DNA of 64,000 bases, taken from NCBI RefSeq assembly GCF_003610375.1, contig NZ_RAPZ01000015.1, forward strand, positions 124,001-188,000, given 5' to 3'. Below the pieces are notes generated by a model. The model did not search any database. It saw only the letters and a program-made list of their open reading frames with translations, and was not told the origin of the DNA. The stretch is from Sphingomonas sp. PP-CC-1A-547 (GTDB taxonomy: Bacteria > Pseudomonadota > Alphaproteobacteria > Sphingomonadales > Sphingomonadaceae). Positions 17,759 to 25,832 of the stretch are shown in pieces; the stretch's first letter is position 1, and every line of letters starts with the position of its first letter. Both the position numbers and the translations under genes were made by a program.

Positions 17759-18349
17759 ATGGTTTTGAGTGCAGTGCAGCATGAAATGGGAAGTCGGGAG
17801 CGTATCGTCTCGTCGGCCCGTCATCTGTTTGCGACACAAGGGTTTCATCAAACCCCGATGTCCGAACTGGCCGTGGCGGCGGGCGTTTCCGTCGGCCAGA
17901 TCTATCGCCTGTTCACCGGCAAGAACGCGGTGATCCAGGCGATCGTGATGGAGGATGCAGCGGCCAAGATGGGCGAGCTGCAGACGATGAACGACTCGGT
18001 CAAATCGGAACGGTTCTCGATCGAGGAAGGGTTCGTCGAACTGGCGCGGCGTGCCTTGTCGAAGGGTGACGAGGCACTGTCGTTCGAGATCATGGCGGAG
18101 GCGCATCGCAATGCGGACGTCGCCGACACGATCGCCGACCTGTGCCGCGATTTTCGCCGGATGATCCGCGAACTCGCCTGCGTCGCCAATCCGGACTTGC
18201 AGGAGAACGAACTGGAAGGCGCGGAGGAACTGATCCTCGCGTTCATGTTCGGGCTGGGCCACCGTACCCTGTCGCGGCCGCGGTTGTCGGAGGATGAGAC
18301 GGCGCGGTTGACCGGGCGGATGATCCTGGCGGCCGTGCGCGCGCTCTAA
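17759..18349 (+). CDS. TetR/AcrR family transcriptional repressor
   Basis: The 196-residue protein has an N-terminal TetR helix-turn-helix at about residues 12-58 (RERIVSSARHLFATQGF, then AGVSVGQIYRLFTGK) and an all-helical ligand domain. It is divergent from the RND operon across a 105-bp gap holding the perfect palindrome. It most likely represses the operon, and perhaps itself, until a pump substrate binds. The start may be the ATG at 17759 or the one at 17786, which is nearer the conserved domain. Convergent with the signalling operon. Confidence 0.92.
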   Translation: MVLSAVQHEMGSRERIVSSARHLFATQGFHQTPMSELAVAAGVSVGQIYRLFTGKNAVIQAIVMEDAAAKMGELQTMNDSVKSERFSIEEGFVELARRALSKGDEALSFEIMAEAHRNADVADTIADLCRDFRRMIRELACVANPDLQENELEGAEELILAFMFGLGHRTLSRPRLSEDETARLTGRMILAAVRAL

Positions 18350-18479
18350 AATCCTCCCCCGCTAGGGGGAGGTGGCTGGCGCTTGCCAGACGGAGGGGGC
18401 GGAAAGGGAAACCCTTGTCGCGTGTGCCTCCCCCTCCGTCACCTACGGCGCCACCTCCCCCTAGCGGGGGAGGATTTGA
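18350..18479. repeat. Compound hairpin repeat, ATCCTCCCCC-GCTA-GGGGGAGG family
   Basis: Arms 18350-18375 and 18451-18478 are near-exact inverted copies (ATCCTCCCCCGCTAGGGGG / CCCCCTAGCGGGGGAGGAT). A second inner inverted pair carries CGGAGGGGG and CCCCCTCCG. It lies between the convergent tetR-type gene and the histidine kinase gene, and could terminate transcription in both directions. Confidence 0.85.
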
Positions 18480-18482
18480 AGG

Positions 18483-19514
18483 CTACCGAACTACGGCGCG
18501 GAGGGTGGCGCGGACGCCGGTGTGGGTCGGGTCGTATTCGACGATCGACTGCAGGCTCTGCGCCATCGCGCGGATCAGCTTGGTGCCGAGACCGGTACCG
18601 CGGGGGACGGCGTCCTCGGGGATGCCGCAGCCATCGTCTTCGACCGCGAGCAAGAAGACGTCGTCGTCGATCCGGCGGAGCGCGACGCGAACTTCGCCGC
18701 CGCTGTCGGGATAGGCGTATTTGCACGCGTTGGTGACGAGTTCGGTGACGATCACGCCGAGCGACACCGCGCGGTCGGTTGGCAGGCGGATCGGCTCGGC
18801 GGCGAGGGTCAAGGCGCGAGGGAGCGCCTCGGTCGACCAGGTCTCGGCGAGTTCGTCGACCAGCGCGCCGAGATATTCCTGCATGTCGACGCTCTCGACG
18901 TCGTTGCTGGTGTAGAGCCTGCGGTGGACCTGCGCGATCGCCTGGATGCGGCGCTGCGTATCTTCGAGCGCTTCGCGTGCGGACGGATCGGTCAGCGCGG
19001 TCGCCTGGAGTCGGACCATCGCCGAGACGAGTTGCAGCGAGTTGGCGACGCGGTGGTTGACCTCGCCGAGCAAGGCCTCGAGTCGCGCGTTGCTGGCGCG
19101 GAGATCGGCCTCCGCGGACGCCTTTTCCTGTTCGAGCAGGGCACGCGCGCGGACCTGTTCGAAGGAGGCGGCGAGCAGGTCGAAGAAGTCCTCGCCGATC
19201 GTCTTCACGACGTAATCGGCGGCACCGGCCTTCAGCGCGGCGACCGCGATGCGGCCTTCCTCGGAGCCGGTGACGTACACGACGGGGGGCGGATCGGGCA
19301 GGCGGCGGAGCGCTTCGAGGGTTTCGAGGCCGTCCATGCCGGGCATGTAATGGTCGACCGCGATCAGGTCGAAGCGCTCGGCAGCCGCCTTCACGACGCC
19401 CTCGGCCCCCGTCTCGGCGACGGTCATCCGGTAGCCGCGGCGTTCGAGCGCACGCGCCGCCAGCCGCCGGATCCCGGCGTCGTCGTCGATGTAGAGGACG
19501 CGCGTTTCGCTCAC
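18483..19514 (-). CDS. Receiver-histidine kinase hybrid (REC + HisKA_2/HWE-like + HATPase)
   Basis: The 343-residue soluble protein has a receiver domain at 1-120 with acidic pocket D10-D12, phospho-acceptor Asp54 and Lys104. A short coiled coil leads to a HisKA_2 box with His154 in EVNHRVANSLQ, then a HATPase domain with VTELVTNACKYA and GCGIP...GTGLGTKLI. The receiver is at the N-terminus, so this is a kinase controlled by phosphorylation rather than a classical sensor. It overlaps the upstream response regulator gene by 4 nt and is last in the three-gene operon. Confidence 0.92.
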   Translation of the reverse strand: MSETRVLYIDDDAGIRRLAARALERRGYRMTVAETGAEGVVKAAAERFDLIAVDHYMPGMDGLETLEALRRLPDPPPVVYVTGSEEGRIAVAALKAGAADYVVKTIGEDFFDLLAASFEQVRARALLEQEKASAEADLRASNARLEALLGEVNHRVANSLQLVSAMVRLQATALTDPSAREALEDTQRRIQAIAQVHRRLYTSNDVESVDMQEYLGALVDELAETWSTEALPRALTLAAEPIRLPTDRAVSLGVIVTELVTNACKYAYPDSGGEVRVALRRIDDDVFLLAVEDDGCGIPEDAVPRGTGLGTKLIRAMAQSLQSIVEYDPTHTGVRATLRAVVR

Positions 19515-19951
19515 TCGGCTTCGGGAACCTGGATCACCGACAGGAACAGTCCGAGCTGGCGGATCGCCTGCGCGAAGCTCTCATAGTTGACCGGCTTGGT
19601 GATGTAGACGTTGCAGCCGAGATCGTAGCAGCGCTCGATCTCGACCTTGTCGTCGGTGGTGGTGAGCACGACGACCGGCGTGCGCTTGAGCGGGCTGCCC
19701 TCCGCCTTGATCCGGGCCAGGATGTCGGTGCCGCTCATGTCGGGCAGGTTCAAGTCGAGCAGGATCATCGCCGGGCCGCTCTTCGCAGGGCCGTCGGCGG
19801 CGTTGAACAGGAAGTCGAGCGCGGTGGTGCCGTCGGTGAAGTGACGGATATCGTTCAGGATTCCGGCACGGCGGATGTTCTTCTCGATGAGGCGGGCATG
19901 ACCCTCGTCATCCTCGATCATCACGATGCCGACGGTCTTGTGATCGTTCAT
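19511..19951 (-). CDS. Single-domain response regulator (Rcp1/CheY-like)
   Basis: The 146-residue receiver-only protein has Asp66 as phospho-acceptor in LLDLNLPDMSG and the acidic pair at 14-15. The longer beta4-alpha4 region (RTPVVVLTTTDD...NVYITKPV) resembles Rcp1-type regulators paired with phytochrome or CHASE3 kinases. No output domain. It is 4 nt overlapped with both neighbours, so the three products are made in fixed order: sensor kinase, receiver, receiver-kinase. It is probably a phosphate shuttle between the two kinases. Confidence 0.93.
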   Translation of the reverse strand: MNDHKTVGIVMIEDDEGHARLIEKNIRRAGILNDIRHFTDGTTALDFLFNAADGPAKSGPAMILLDLNLPDMSGTDILARIKAEGSPLKRTPVVVLTTTDDKVEIERCYDLGCNVYITKPVNYESFAQAIRQLGLFLSVIQVPEAE

Positions 19952-21453
19952 GCTGCGTCCTGGATGGTCATGTGGGTCGGCAGGTTGAGCCGAAAGGTCG
20001 CGCCGTCGCCGAGCGTCGACTGTACGTCGATCGTGCCGCCCAGACGATAGGCGAGTGCGCGGACATGCGCGAGTCCGATGCCTTCGCCCGGCTGGTCCTG
20101 CGCGCCCGAGCGACGGAACAGGTCGAACACGCGCTGGTGATCGCGCGGATCGATGCCGCGGCCATTGTCGACCACCGACAGGATGACGCGGCCGCGTTCG
20201 GTGTGGCCTTTCACGACGATCTCGCCGGGGCGGCCGGGTTGCAGGTATTTGGTCGCGTTCTCGATCAGGTTCGACAGGATCTGCTCGAGCGCGAGGCGAT
20301 CGGTGACGATGGCCGGCATCGGTCGCTCGACGCGCACCACCGCGCCGCGATCGTCGACGACGTGCTGCATCGCGCCGACGATCGTGTCGACCAGTTGCGC
20401 GGGGTCGATATGCTCGGGCGCGATCGTCCGGCGGCCTTCGCGCGCGAGCTTGAGGATGGCGTTGATCAGCCGGTCCATCTTCTGCGTCGAGGTGCGGATG
20501 AAGCCGATCGCCTCGGGCAGGTCCTCACGCGCCGCAAGCCGCGCGTCTTCCGTCAAGATGTGCGGCGCTTCGACTTCGGCGCGATCGACCAGCTCGGCGA
20601 GCGGCACCGCGGCGGCGGCGAGTTCGGCGGTGAAGCCCATCACGTTGACGAGCGGCGAGCGCAGATCGTGGCTGACGATATAGGCGAAGCGCTGGATTTC
20701 CTCGTTCGCGCGGCTGAGGTCGGCGGTACGTTCGGCGACCTGTTCCTCGAGCGTCTCGTTTAGGGTGCGCAGGCTGTCGCGCGACGCAGCGAGGTCGGCG
20801 GTGTAGCGGCGGATCAGCAGGACTGCGAGGATCGCGACGACCAGCAGCAGCGCCGCGGCGAGCCCGGCGACCGAGAGGAACAGCGCGCTGGTGCGTTCCT
20901 GTCGTGCGGTGCGGATCGCGAGCAGGCGGACTTCGTCGGCGGCCATCGCCTGGGTGCGGTAGCGGATGCCACGCATCAAAGGGACGCTGGCGTCGACCGC
21001 GAACCGGCGCTGCGCTTCGGCGATCCGACCTGAGGCGACCAGGGTCATCGATTGCGTCCGGAGCGCGCGCAACTGGACGAAGCGCGGCTCGATCAGGTCG
21101 AGGCGGGCACCCTGCCGAGGGTTGTCGCGGGTCAGGTGGCGCAGCTTGCGGATCGACGGCACCAGGTTGCCCGCGCTCCGGGCATAGGCGGTGGCGAACA
21201 GCGGTTTGCCGGCGAGGATGTAGCCGCGCCGCGCCGTCTCGGATTGCTCCATCTGGATCTGGAGCGTGGCGATCGCCTGGCGGACGTCCTGGGTGTGGAG
21301 GATCTCGGCGGTATAAGTGCGATTGCGGACGGTGATCCAGCCGATCGCGATCGCGGCTGCGGCCAGCGCGATGAAGCCGAGCGTCATGAACGCGACCAGC
21401 CAACGTGCGACTCGCCCTTCCGAAGAGGGCAGTTTCAGGCGTACGCGAACCAT
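19948..21453 (-). CDS. CHASE3-domain membrane sensor histidine kinase
   Basis: The 501-residue kinase has TM1 at about 18-42, a CHASE3 extracytoplasmic helical domain (about 45-185) and TM2 at 188-214. A coiled coil (216-255) follows, then HisKA with His262 in IVSHDLRSP, and HATPase (N box SNLIENATKYL, G boxes VDNGRGI and GEGIGLAHV). It senses an unknown signal from the periplasm. First gene of the coupled signalling operon; the promoter must lie in the 75-bp gap to the exonuclease gene. Confidence 0.93.
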   Translation of the reverse strand: MVRVRLKLPSSEGRVARWLVAFMTLGFIALAAAAIAIGWITVRNRTYTAEILHTQDVRQAIATLQIQMEQSETARRGYILAGKPLFATAYARSAGNLVPSIRKLRHLTRDNPRQGARLDLIEPRFVQLRALRTQSMTLVASGRIAEAQRRFAVDASVPLMRGIRYRTQAMAADEVRLLAIRTARQERTSALFLSVAGLAAALLLVVAILAVLLIRRYTADLAASRDSLRTLNETLEEQVAERTADLSRANEEIQRFAYIVSHDLRSPLVNVMGFTAELAAAAVPLAELVDRAEVEAPHILTEDARLAAREDLPEAIGFIRTSTQKMDRLINAILKLAREGRRTIAPEHIDPAQLVDTIVGAMQHVVDDRGAVVRVERPMPAIVTDRLALEQILSNLIENATKYLQPGRPGEIVVKGHTERGRVILSVVDNGRGIDPRDHQRVFDLFRRSGAQDQPGEGIGLAHVRALAYRLGGTIDVQSTLGDGATFRLNLPTHMTIQDAA

Positions 21454-21528
21454 AGGACGGGCGGTGTAGGCTGGCGGATGTCGTTACGCCAGCGATACTG
21501 CCGGGTCCGCCAGCGCAACGATATTGAT

Positions 21529-22332
21529 TTAGAGCAGCAGGTCCTGCGCGCTCGCCTTGCCAACACGGCCGCCACCGCTGCGCCGGTCCATCTCGTGGTT
21601 GGCGGTGAAGCGGATGTCGGGATCGCGATCGGTCATGAACGCCATCAGCGTCTCGTGATCGAGTTCGGACCATTCCTTGCCGCGATCGGGGCCGTAGCGG
21701 ACACGGGGGATGAGCCCCGGATCACGCGACCATTCGAGCAGCTGCGCAAGGCTCGCTTCGTTCAGCATGTCGCGCAAGTGGAACGCGGTGACATAGGCAT
21801 CGGGGAACGCGCGGTGCGCAGGCAGGCCGCGCTCGTGCTCCATGCCGTGCGGCTTGCGCCAGTAGCGCAGCACCTGATTGGAGAAGCTTGGCGAGTCGGG
21901 CCAGAGCCGCAGTGCGCACTTCCAAGTGCAGATCCACTCGGCGTCGCGGGTCAGCGCGGGGGTGCAAAATTTCTGCTCGAAATCGGCGCGGTGCGCGGCG
22001 AGCGCCAAGCGACGCGGCCACGGGTCGAGCACCTGTCGCGCGCAATCATGCCAGTATGGCGCATCGGCGACATGCTCGTCGAGGATGTGGTGGATCGCCT
22101 GCGTCACCGGCGGGATCAGTCGGCCGGGATTGACGAGCAGGCTGCCGCCTTCGCCGTAGATCTCCCAGCGGCCGTCCCCGCCGAGCGCGACGTCCTGCCA
22201 GCCGATCTCGCAGACGCCGTGCGCGGGCGGGGCCGAACCGGTCGTCTCGAGGTCGACGACCCGGATCATCTGGGGTTGCGGCCTAGGCTTGGAATATGCG
22301 GGCTTGGGATAGGGGGGCGCCATGCTCGCCAT
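21529..22332 (-). CDS. DEDDh-type 3'-5' exonuclease domain protein (DnaQ-like)
   Basis: The 267-residue protein has ExoI motif VDLETTG near residue 26, a candidate ExoII segment (ALAAHRADFE) and ExoIII with HRAFPDAY. It matches the RNase T/DnaQ exonuclease fold but has no polymerase epsilon tail. It probably acts on DNA or RNA 3' ends; the substrate is unknown. The frame starts at 22332 with a Pro-rich leader; an internal ATG at 22269 directly before the fold is equally possible. It is downstream of the PH-domain gene (18-nt gap), so probably co-transcribed. Confidence 0.82.
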   Translation of the reverse strand: MASMAPPYPKPAYSKPRPQPQMIRVVDLETTGSAPPAHGVCEIGWQDVALGGDGRWEIYGEGGSLLVNPGRLIPPVTQAIHHILDEHVADAPYWHDCARQVLDPWPRRLALAAHRADFEQKFCTPALTRDAEWICTWKCALRLWPDSPSFSNQVLRYWRKPHGMEHERGLPAHRAFPDAYVTAFHLRDMLNEASLAQLLEWSRDPGLIPRVRYGPDRGKEWSELDHETLMAFMTDRDPDIRFTANHEMDRRSGGGRVGKASAQDLLL

Positions 22333-22350
22333 GTGGGGACAAAAGCGCGC

Positions 22351-22860
22351 TTAATCCAGCGCGTATGCGTCATCCACGTCGAGTTCGCGGACGCCGCGGC
22401 GCTGGCGGGCGCGGTCGACGAGCTTGCGCAGGCCTTCGCGACGGTCGCGTGCCATCGGGATATCGCGGAGCGTGAACTCGCCGCCGTTGGTCGTGCGGTC
22501 GCTCGAGGTGAGGATGATCGTGCCGATGTCGGTCATCTGGTTGAGCAGCGAATAGCCGAGGCGGACGTCCTTGATCCGGTAGAGCTCGATCTCGTCGATC
22601 GTCTTGAACAGGATGCCGCGCTTGATGATCAGGCGCTGGTCGGTGATCTCGTAGCTGGCGCTGCGGTTCTTGAGCCAGCGGACGCCGATGAGGACGAAGC
22701 CCACGCCGGCGAGACAGGTGAGCAGCGTGCCCCAACCGGCAAAGCTGCCGAGCAGCCAGCGCCGCGTGCTGGAGCGGAATTCGTCGACTGGGCGCTCCAC
22801 TGGGGGACTCCTTGGGGTGGTGGTCGGGACGGTAGGCTGGGGGGATGGCGTGTCAATCAT
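22351..22860 (-). CDS. Membrane-anchored bacterial PH-domain protein
   Basis: The 169-residue protein has a Pro-rich N-terminus, a hydrophobic hairpin at about 40-65 and a bPH_2-type domain (SYEITDQRLIIKRGIL..., IELYRIKDV, GTIILTSSD), as in YdbS/YdbT-like proteins. The function of the family is not established. I start it at the ATG at 22858-22860. The frame is open to 23019, but that extension is a translation of a palindromic repeat (SREGGNP...WIPAVAGMT signature), so it is not coding. Confidence 0.83.
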   Translation of the reverse strand: MIDTPSPQPTVPTTTPRSPPVERPVDEFRSSTRRWLLGSFAGWGTLLTCLAGVGFVLIGVRWLKNRSASYEITDQRLIIKRGILFKTIDEIELYRIKDVRLGYSLLNQMTDIGTIILTSSDRTTNGGEFTLRDIPMARDRREGLRKLVDRARQRRGVRELDVDDAYALD

Positions 22861-22902
22861 GTGTGGCTGCGGTCCGTCTACTGCCGCCACTCGCCACGTC
22901 GT

Positions 22903-22999
22903 CGTCATTCCCGCGACGGCGGGGATCCATATCCTCCGGACGGTTGCGATCCATTGGGAGGCCAGCCAGTCTGGGTTCCCGCCTTCGCGGGAATGACGG
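22903..22999. repeat. Intergenic palindromic repeat, CGTCATTCCCGCG family
   Basis: Arms 22903-22934 and 22968-22999 are inverted copies (CGTCATTCCCGC...GCGGGAATGACG with GGGATCCA/TGGGTTCCC). Translated, it gives the widespread SREGGNP...WIPAVAGMT signature. It occupies the 5' side of the 328-bp gap between the PH gene and the phosphomannomutase gene, next to a second family (23071-23176). Confidence 0.85.
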
Positions 23000-23070
23000 G
23001 GGAGTGGGCGGCACTGCACTGCTCGCCGCGAAGTGCTCGTCTAATTTTGGGAGCGCCCTCTCCATCAGCA

Positions 23071-23176
23071 CCACCCCGGCGGAGGCCGGGGCCCAATTGG
23101 GGGAGGTTGCTGACGGAAGACAGCGCGCCGTTACTTCTACCTTTCCACTTGGGCCCCGGCCTTCGCCGGGGTGGTG
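23071..23176. repeat. Intergenic palindromic repeat, CCACCCCGGCGAAGGCCGGG family (copy 2)
   Basis: Same design as 8383-8488: outer arms at 23071-23103 and 23145-23176, with a related inner loop containing CGTTACT. It ends 12 nt before the phosphomannomutase stop and completes the filling of the 22861-23188 gap; I see no gene there. Confidence 0.88.
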
Positions 23177-23188
23177 CAAGTCTCACGG

Positions 23189-24556
23189 TTAGCGTCGCGT
23201 TACAGCGCTTGCCGACAGGTGCGCGTCGACCTCGGCCAGCAGCGCATCGAGCGCCGCCTGGTCCGTCGCCTCGGCACGTACCGTCAGCATTGCCTGCGTG
23301 TTCGAGGCTCGCAGCAGCCACCACCCGTCGGCGGTCGTCACCCTCGCCCCATCGGTGAGGTCCATCTCCGCCCCCTCCGCCTTCAACCGAGCGATCACCT
23401 CGTCCACCACCGCGAACTTCCGTCCATCCTCGACTGAAAACCGCAGGTCGGGCGTCGCCACCAGCGCCGGCATCGCGTCGCGCAACTCGGTCAGCGAACG
23501 CCCAGACAGATGCACCGCGCGGATCAGCCGCACCGCCGCATAGTGCGCGTCGTCGAAGCCGTAATATTCGCCCGCGAAGAACAGGTGTCCGCTCAGTTCC
23601 CCGCCGATCGGCGCGCCGGTGCGGGTCATCGCGGTCTTCATCAGGCTGTGGCCGGTCGGGGCCATCACCGACTCGCCGCCCAGTTCGGCGATTCGGTCGA
23701 ACAACGCCTGCGAGGACTTCACGTCGGCGACGATCGGCGCGCCGGGGTGTTCGCGCAGCGCGGGTTCGACCAATATGGAGAGAATCTGGTCGCCCCAGAT
23801 CACGCGGCCCAGGCCGTCGACCGCACCGATCCGGTCGCCGTCGCCGTCGAAGGCCAGTCCGAAATCGAGGTTCTTCTCGGCGACCAGGCGTTTGAGATCG
23901 GCGAGGTTCGACTCTTCGGTAGGATCGGGATGATGGTTGGGAAAATTGCCGTCGACATCGGCGAAGATCACATGATGCTCACCCGGCAGGAGCTGGACCA
24001 GCTTCTCGATCACCGGGCCGGCGGCGCCGTTGCCCGTGTCCCAGCCGATCCGGTACGCGCCGCCCGCATAGCCATCCATCAGCCGGTCCACATAAGCGTC
24101 GAGCACATCGGCGGTCGTCACTTCGCCCGCGCCCTCGCTCCAGGCTCCCGACGCGGCGAGCGTGGCGAGGTCCTGGATGTCGTCGCCGAAAAATGGCGCG
24201 TGGGCGTGCACCATCTTGAAGCCGTTATATTCGGGGGGATTGTGGCTGCCGGTTACCTGGATGCCGCCGTCCACTTCTAGCGTCGCCTCGGCGTAATACA
24301 GCATCGGCGAGGTGCTGAGGCCGATGCGGATGACGTCGACGCCGCCTGCGACGAGGCCGGAGACGAGCGCGGCTTCGAGTTCGGGCGAGGAGGTGCGGCC
24401 GTCATAGCCGACCGCCACCCGGTGGCCGCCCGCGGCGCGGATGCGGGTGGCGAAGCCTCGGCCGATCGCGGTGGCGTCGGCGGGGCCGAGCGCTTTGCCG
24501 ACGATCCCGCGGATGTCGTATTCGCGGAGCGAGGTCGGGTCGAACTGGTGGGTCAT
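23189..24556 (-). CDS. Phosphomannomutase/phosphoglucomutase
   Basis: The 455-residue alpha-D-phosphohexomutase has the phosphoserine loop TGSHNPPEYNGFK near residue 103 and the Mg-binding DGDGDRIGAVD near residue 240. GGELSGHLFF is the sugar-binding loop, and a phosphate-binding RASNTQAM lies in domain 4. It interconverts hexose 6- and 1-phosphates for GDP-mannose and UDP-glucose precursors of exopolysaccharide and LPS (AlgC/PgmG type). Start ATG at 24556 fits the family N-terminus (REYDIRG). It stands alone between repeats. Confidence 0.95.
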   Translation of the reverse strand: MTHQFDPTSLREYDIRGIVGKALGPADATAIGRGFATRIRAAGGHRVAVGYDGRTSSPELEAALVSGLVAGGVDVIRIGLSTSPMLYYAEATLEVDGGIQVTGSHNPPEYNGFKMVHAHAPFFGDDIQDLATLAASGAWSEGAGEVTTADVLDAYVDRLMDGYAGGAYRIGWDTGNGAAGPVIEKLVQLLPGEHHVIFADVDGNFPNHHPDPTEESNLADLKRLVAEKNLDFGLAFDGDGDRIGAVDGLGRVIWGDQILSILVEPALREHPGAPIVADVKSSQALFDRIAELGGESVMAPTGHSLMKTAMTRTGAPIGGELSGHLFFAGEYYGFDDAHYAAVRLIRAVHLSGRSLTELRDAMPALVATPDLRFSVEDGRKFAVVDEVIARLKAEGAEMDLTDGARVTTADGWWLLRASNTQAMLTVRAEATDQAALDALLAEVDAHLSASAVTRR

Positions 24557-24585
24557 TGGCCTCTCGACGATTATGTCTCACTACT

Positions 24586-24666
24586 GTTCCCCCGCGAAAG
24601 CGGGGGGCCAGGAGCCAATAGCGATAGCGCTCGTAATCCTGGGCTCCTGCATCCGCAGGAGAACGG
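24586..24666. repeat. Intergenic palindromic repeat, GTTCYCC-TGC...GCAGGAGAAC family
   Basis: Arms 24586-24616 and 24638-24666 are imperfect inverted copies (GGCCAGGAGCC vs GGGCTCCTG, GTTCCCCCGC vs GCAGGAGAAC). It fills the gap between the phosphomannomutase start and the J-domain gene stop. Related to 49818-49899. Confidence 0.7.
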
Positions 24667-24921
24667 TTACCGGGAGCGCTTCAGCAGCAGGTCGCGCGCG
24701 GCGTTTACGCGGCGAGTCAGGTCGGTCGAGCCGCCGCGATCCGGGTGGACCGAAGCGATCAGGCGGCGGTGCGCGCTGCGGATCGCGTCGGCGTTCGCGT
24801 TGCTGTCGATGCCCAGGATCGAGCGTGCTTCGGCTTCATCCGTCACCACGCGCTGCTTCGGCTTCGGGCGGAGGTAATGCCATGCCAGCCAGATGAAGAC
24901 CGCGGCGACGATCCACTTCAC
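24667..24921 (-). CDS. Small membrane-anchored J-domain protein
   Basis: The 84-residue protein has an N-terminal transmembrane helix (residues 2-17), then a compact J domain (about 28-82) with the HPD tripeptide in IASVHPDRGG, needed to stimulate Hsp70 ATPase. The topology is TIM14/Pam18-like: anchor followed by J domain in the cytoplasm. It overlaps the 3' end of mipZ by 4 nt, so it is translationally coupled to it. The role is unknown; the linkage suggests a membrane-bound DnaK partner made together with a division regulator. Confidence 0.85.
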   Translation of the reverse strand: MKWIVAAVFIWLAWHYLRPKPKQRVVTDEAEARSILGIDSNANADAIRSAHRRLIASVHPDRGGSTDLTRRVNAARDLLLKRSR

Positions 24922-25757
24922 GCAGCGACGTCCGGCGCTTGCTCGACAACTTCGGGCAACTGCAACGCCGCCATCATCTCGCGCAGTTCCTGGCGCGCCG
25001 CGACATGGCCGAGGCCCATGCTGCCGAACGCCTTCGCATCGATCATGGTCAGGCCAGCGGGGAACATCTCGCGGTAGATCACGCGCTCGCCGAGCCCCGG
25101 GATGATCCGGAAGCCGACGCGCTTCGCCAGTTGCGCGAGCGCGTCCGATACGCGGCGCATGTTGCGCGCCTCGATATGCTGGAGGCGGTTGCGCAGTACG
25201 ACCCAGTCGATCGTCGTGCCGTCAGCGCGCGCGCGCTGTTTCCGGGCGTCCCAGATCAGTTCGGAATAGAAGCTCGGGCGGGTCACCTGGTAGGTCTCGG
25301 GATCGACCTGGCCGATCAGGTCGAAGTCGACGAAGCTGTCGTTCATCGGCGTGACCAGCGTGTTCGACAGCGCCGCGGCGGTGCGCGCGAACGGATCGTC
25401 GCGGCCCGGCGTGTCGACGACGAGGAAATCCGAGCCCTCGCACAGCGAGTGCCACAAATCCTCGAACTGGTCGTCGCTCTGGTCGGACAGTGTCGCATGG
25501 CGCGGCATCGGCAGGACCGAGCCGTTGCGCTTCATCGTCTCGGCGCGGTTGTCGAGATAGCGGCCGACGGTGCGCTGGCGGTGGTCCAGATCGAGACATG
25601 CGACGCGCGCACCCTTGGCGGCAAGCGCGATCGCGACGTGCACCGCGGTTGTCGACTTGCCGGTGCCGCCCTTCTCGTTGGCGAACACGATCACGTGCGT
25701 CGAGGCCGACGGGGCGACGTGCGTAGAAGCGGGGGTCTGTTCGGGGCCCGTGGCCAA
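24918..25757 (-). CDS. mipZ: Division-plane positioning ATPase MipZ
   Basis: The 279-residue ParA/MinD-type ATPase has a deviant Walker A (NEKGGTGKSTT, near 28-38), DLDHRQRT and VVDTPGRDD (Walker B region). The sequence closely follows the MipZ family, including the RNRLQHIEARN region. In Caulobacter MipZ binds ParB at the poles and inhibits FtsZ assembly away from midcell. The start is a TTG at 25757, chosen because AAGGAA lies 7 nt upstream and no in-frame ATG precedes the fold. It is divergent from panC across 75 bp and coupled to the downstream J-domain gene. Confidence 0.92.
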   Translation of the reverse strand: MATGPEQTPASTHVAPSASTHVIVFANEKGGTGKSTTAVHVAIALAAKGARVACLDLDHRQRTVGRYLDNRAETMKRNGSVLPMPRHATLSDQSDDQFEDLWHSLCEGSDFLVVDTPGRDDPFARTAAALSNTLVTPMNDSFVDFDLIGQVDPETYQVTRPSFYSELIWDARKQRARADGTTIDWVVLRNRLQHIEARNMRRVSDALAQLAKRVGFRIIPGLGERVIYREMFPAGLTMIDAKAFGSMGLGHVAARQELREMMAALQLPEVVEQAPDVAA

Positions 25758-25771
25758 CGCGCGTTTCCTTA

Positions 25772-25800
25772 TTGATCGTAACAGTCACCCTTCATAGAAG
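25772..25800 (+). promoter_or_regulatory. Candidate promoter of panC
   Basis: TTGATC (25772-25777), 17-nt spacer, TAGAAG (25795-25800), in the 75-bp divergent gap between mipZ and panC, about 33 nt before the panC start. Moderate consensus match only. Confidence 0.3.
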
Positions 25801-25832
25801 CCGCGACCGCACTTATCGAGTAGGAGTTTCAC

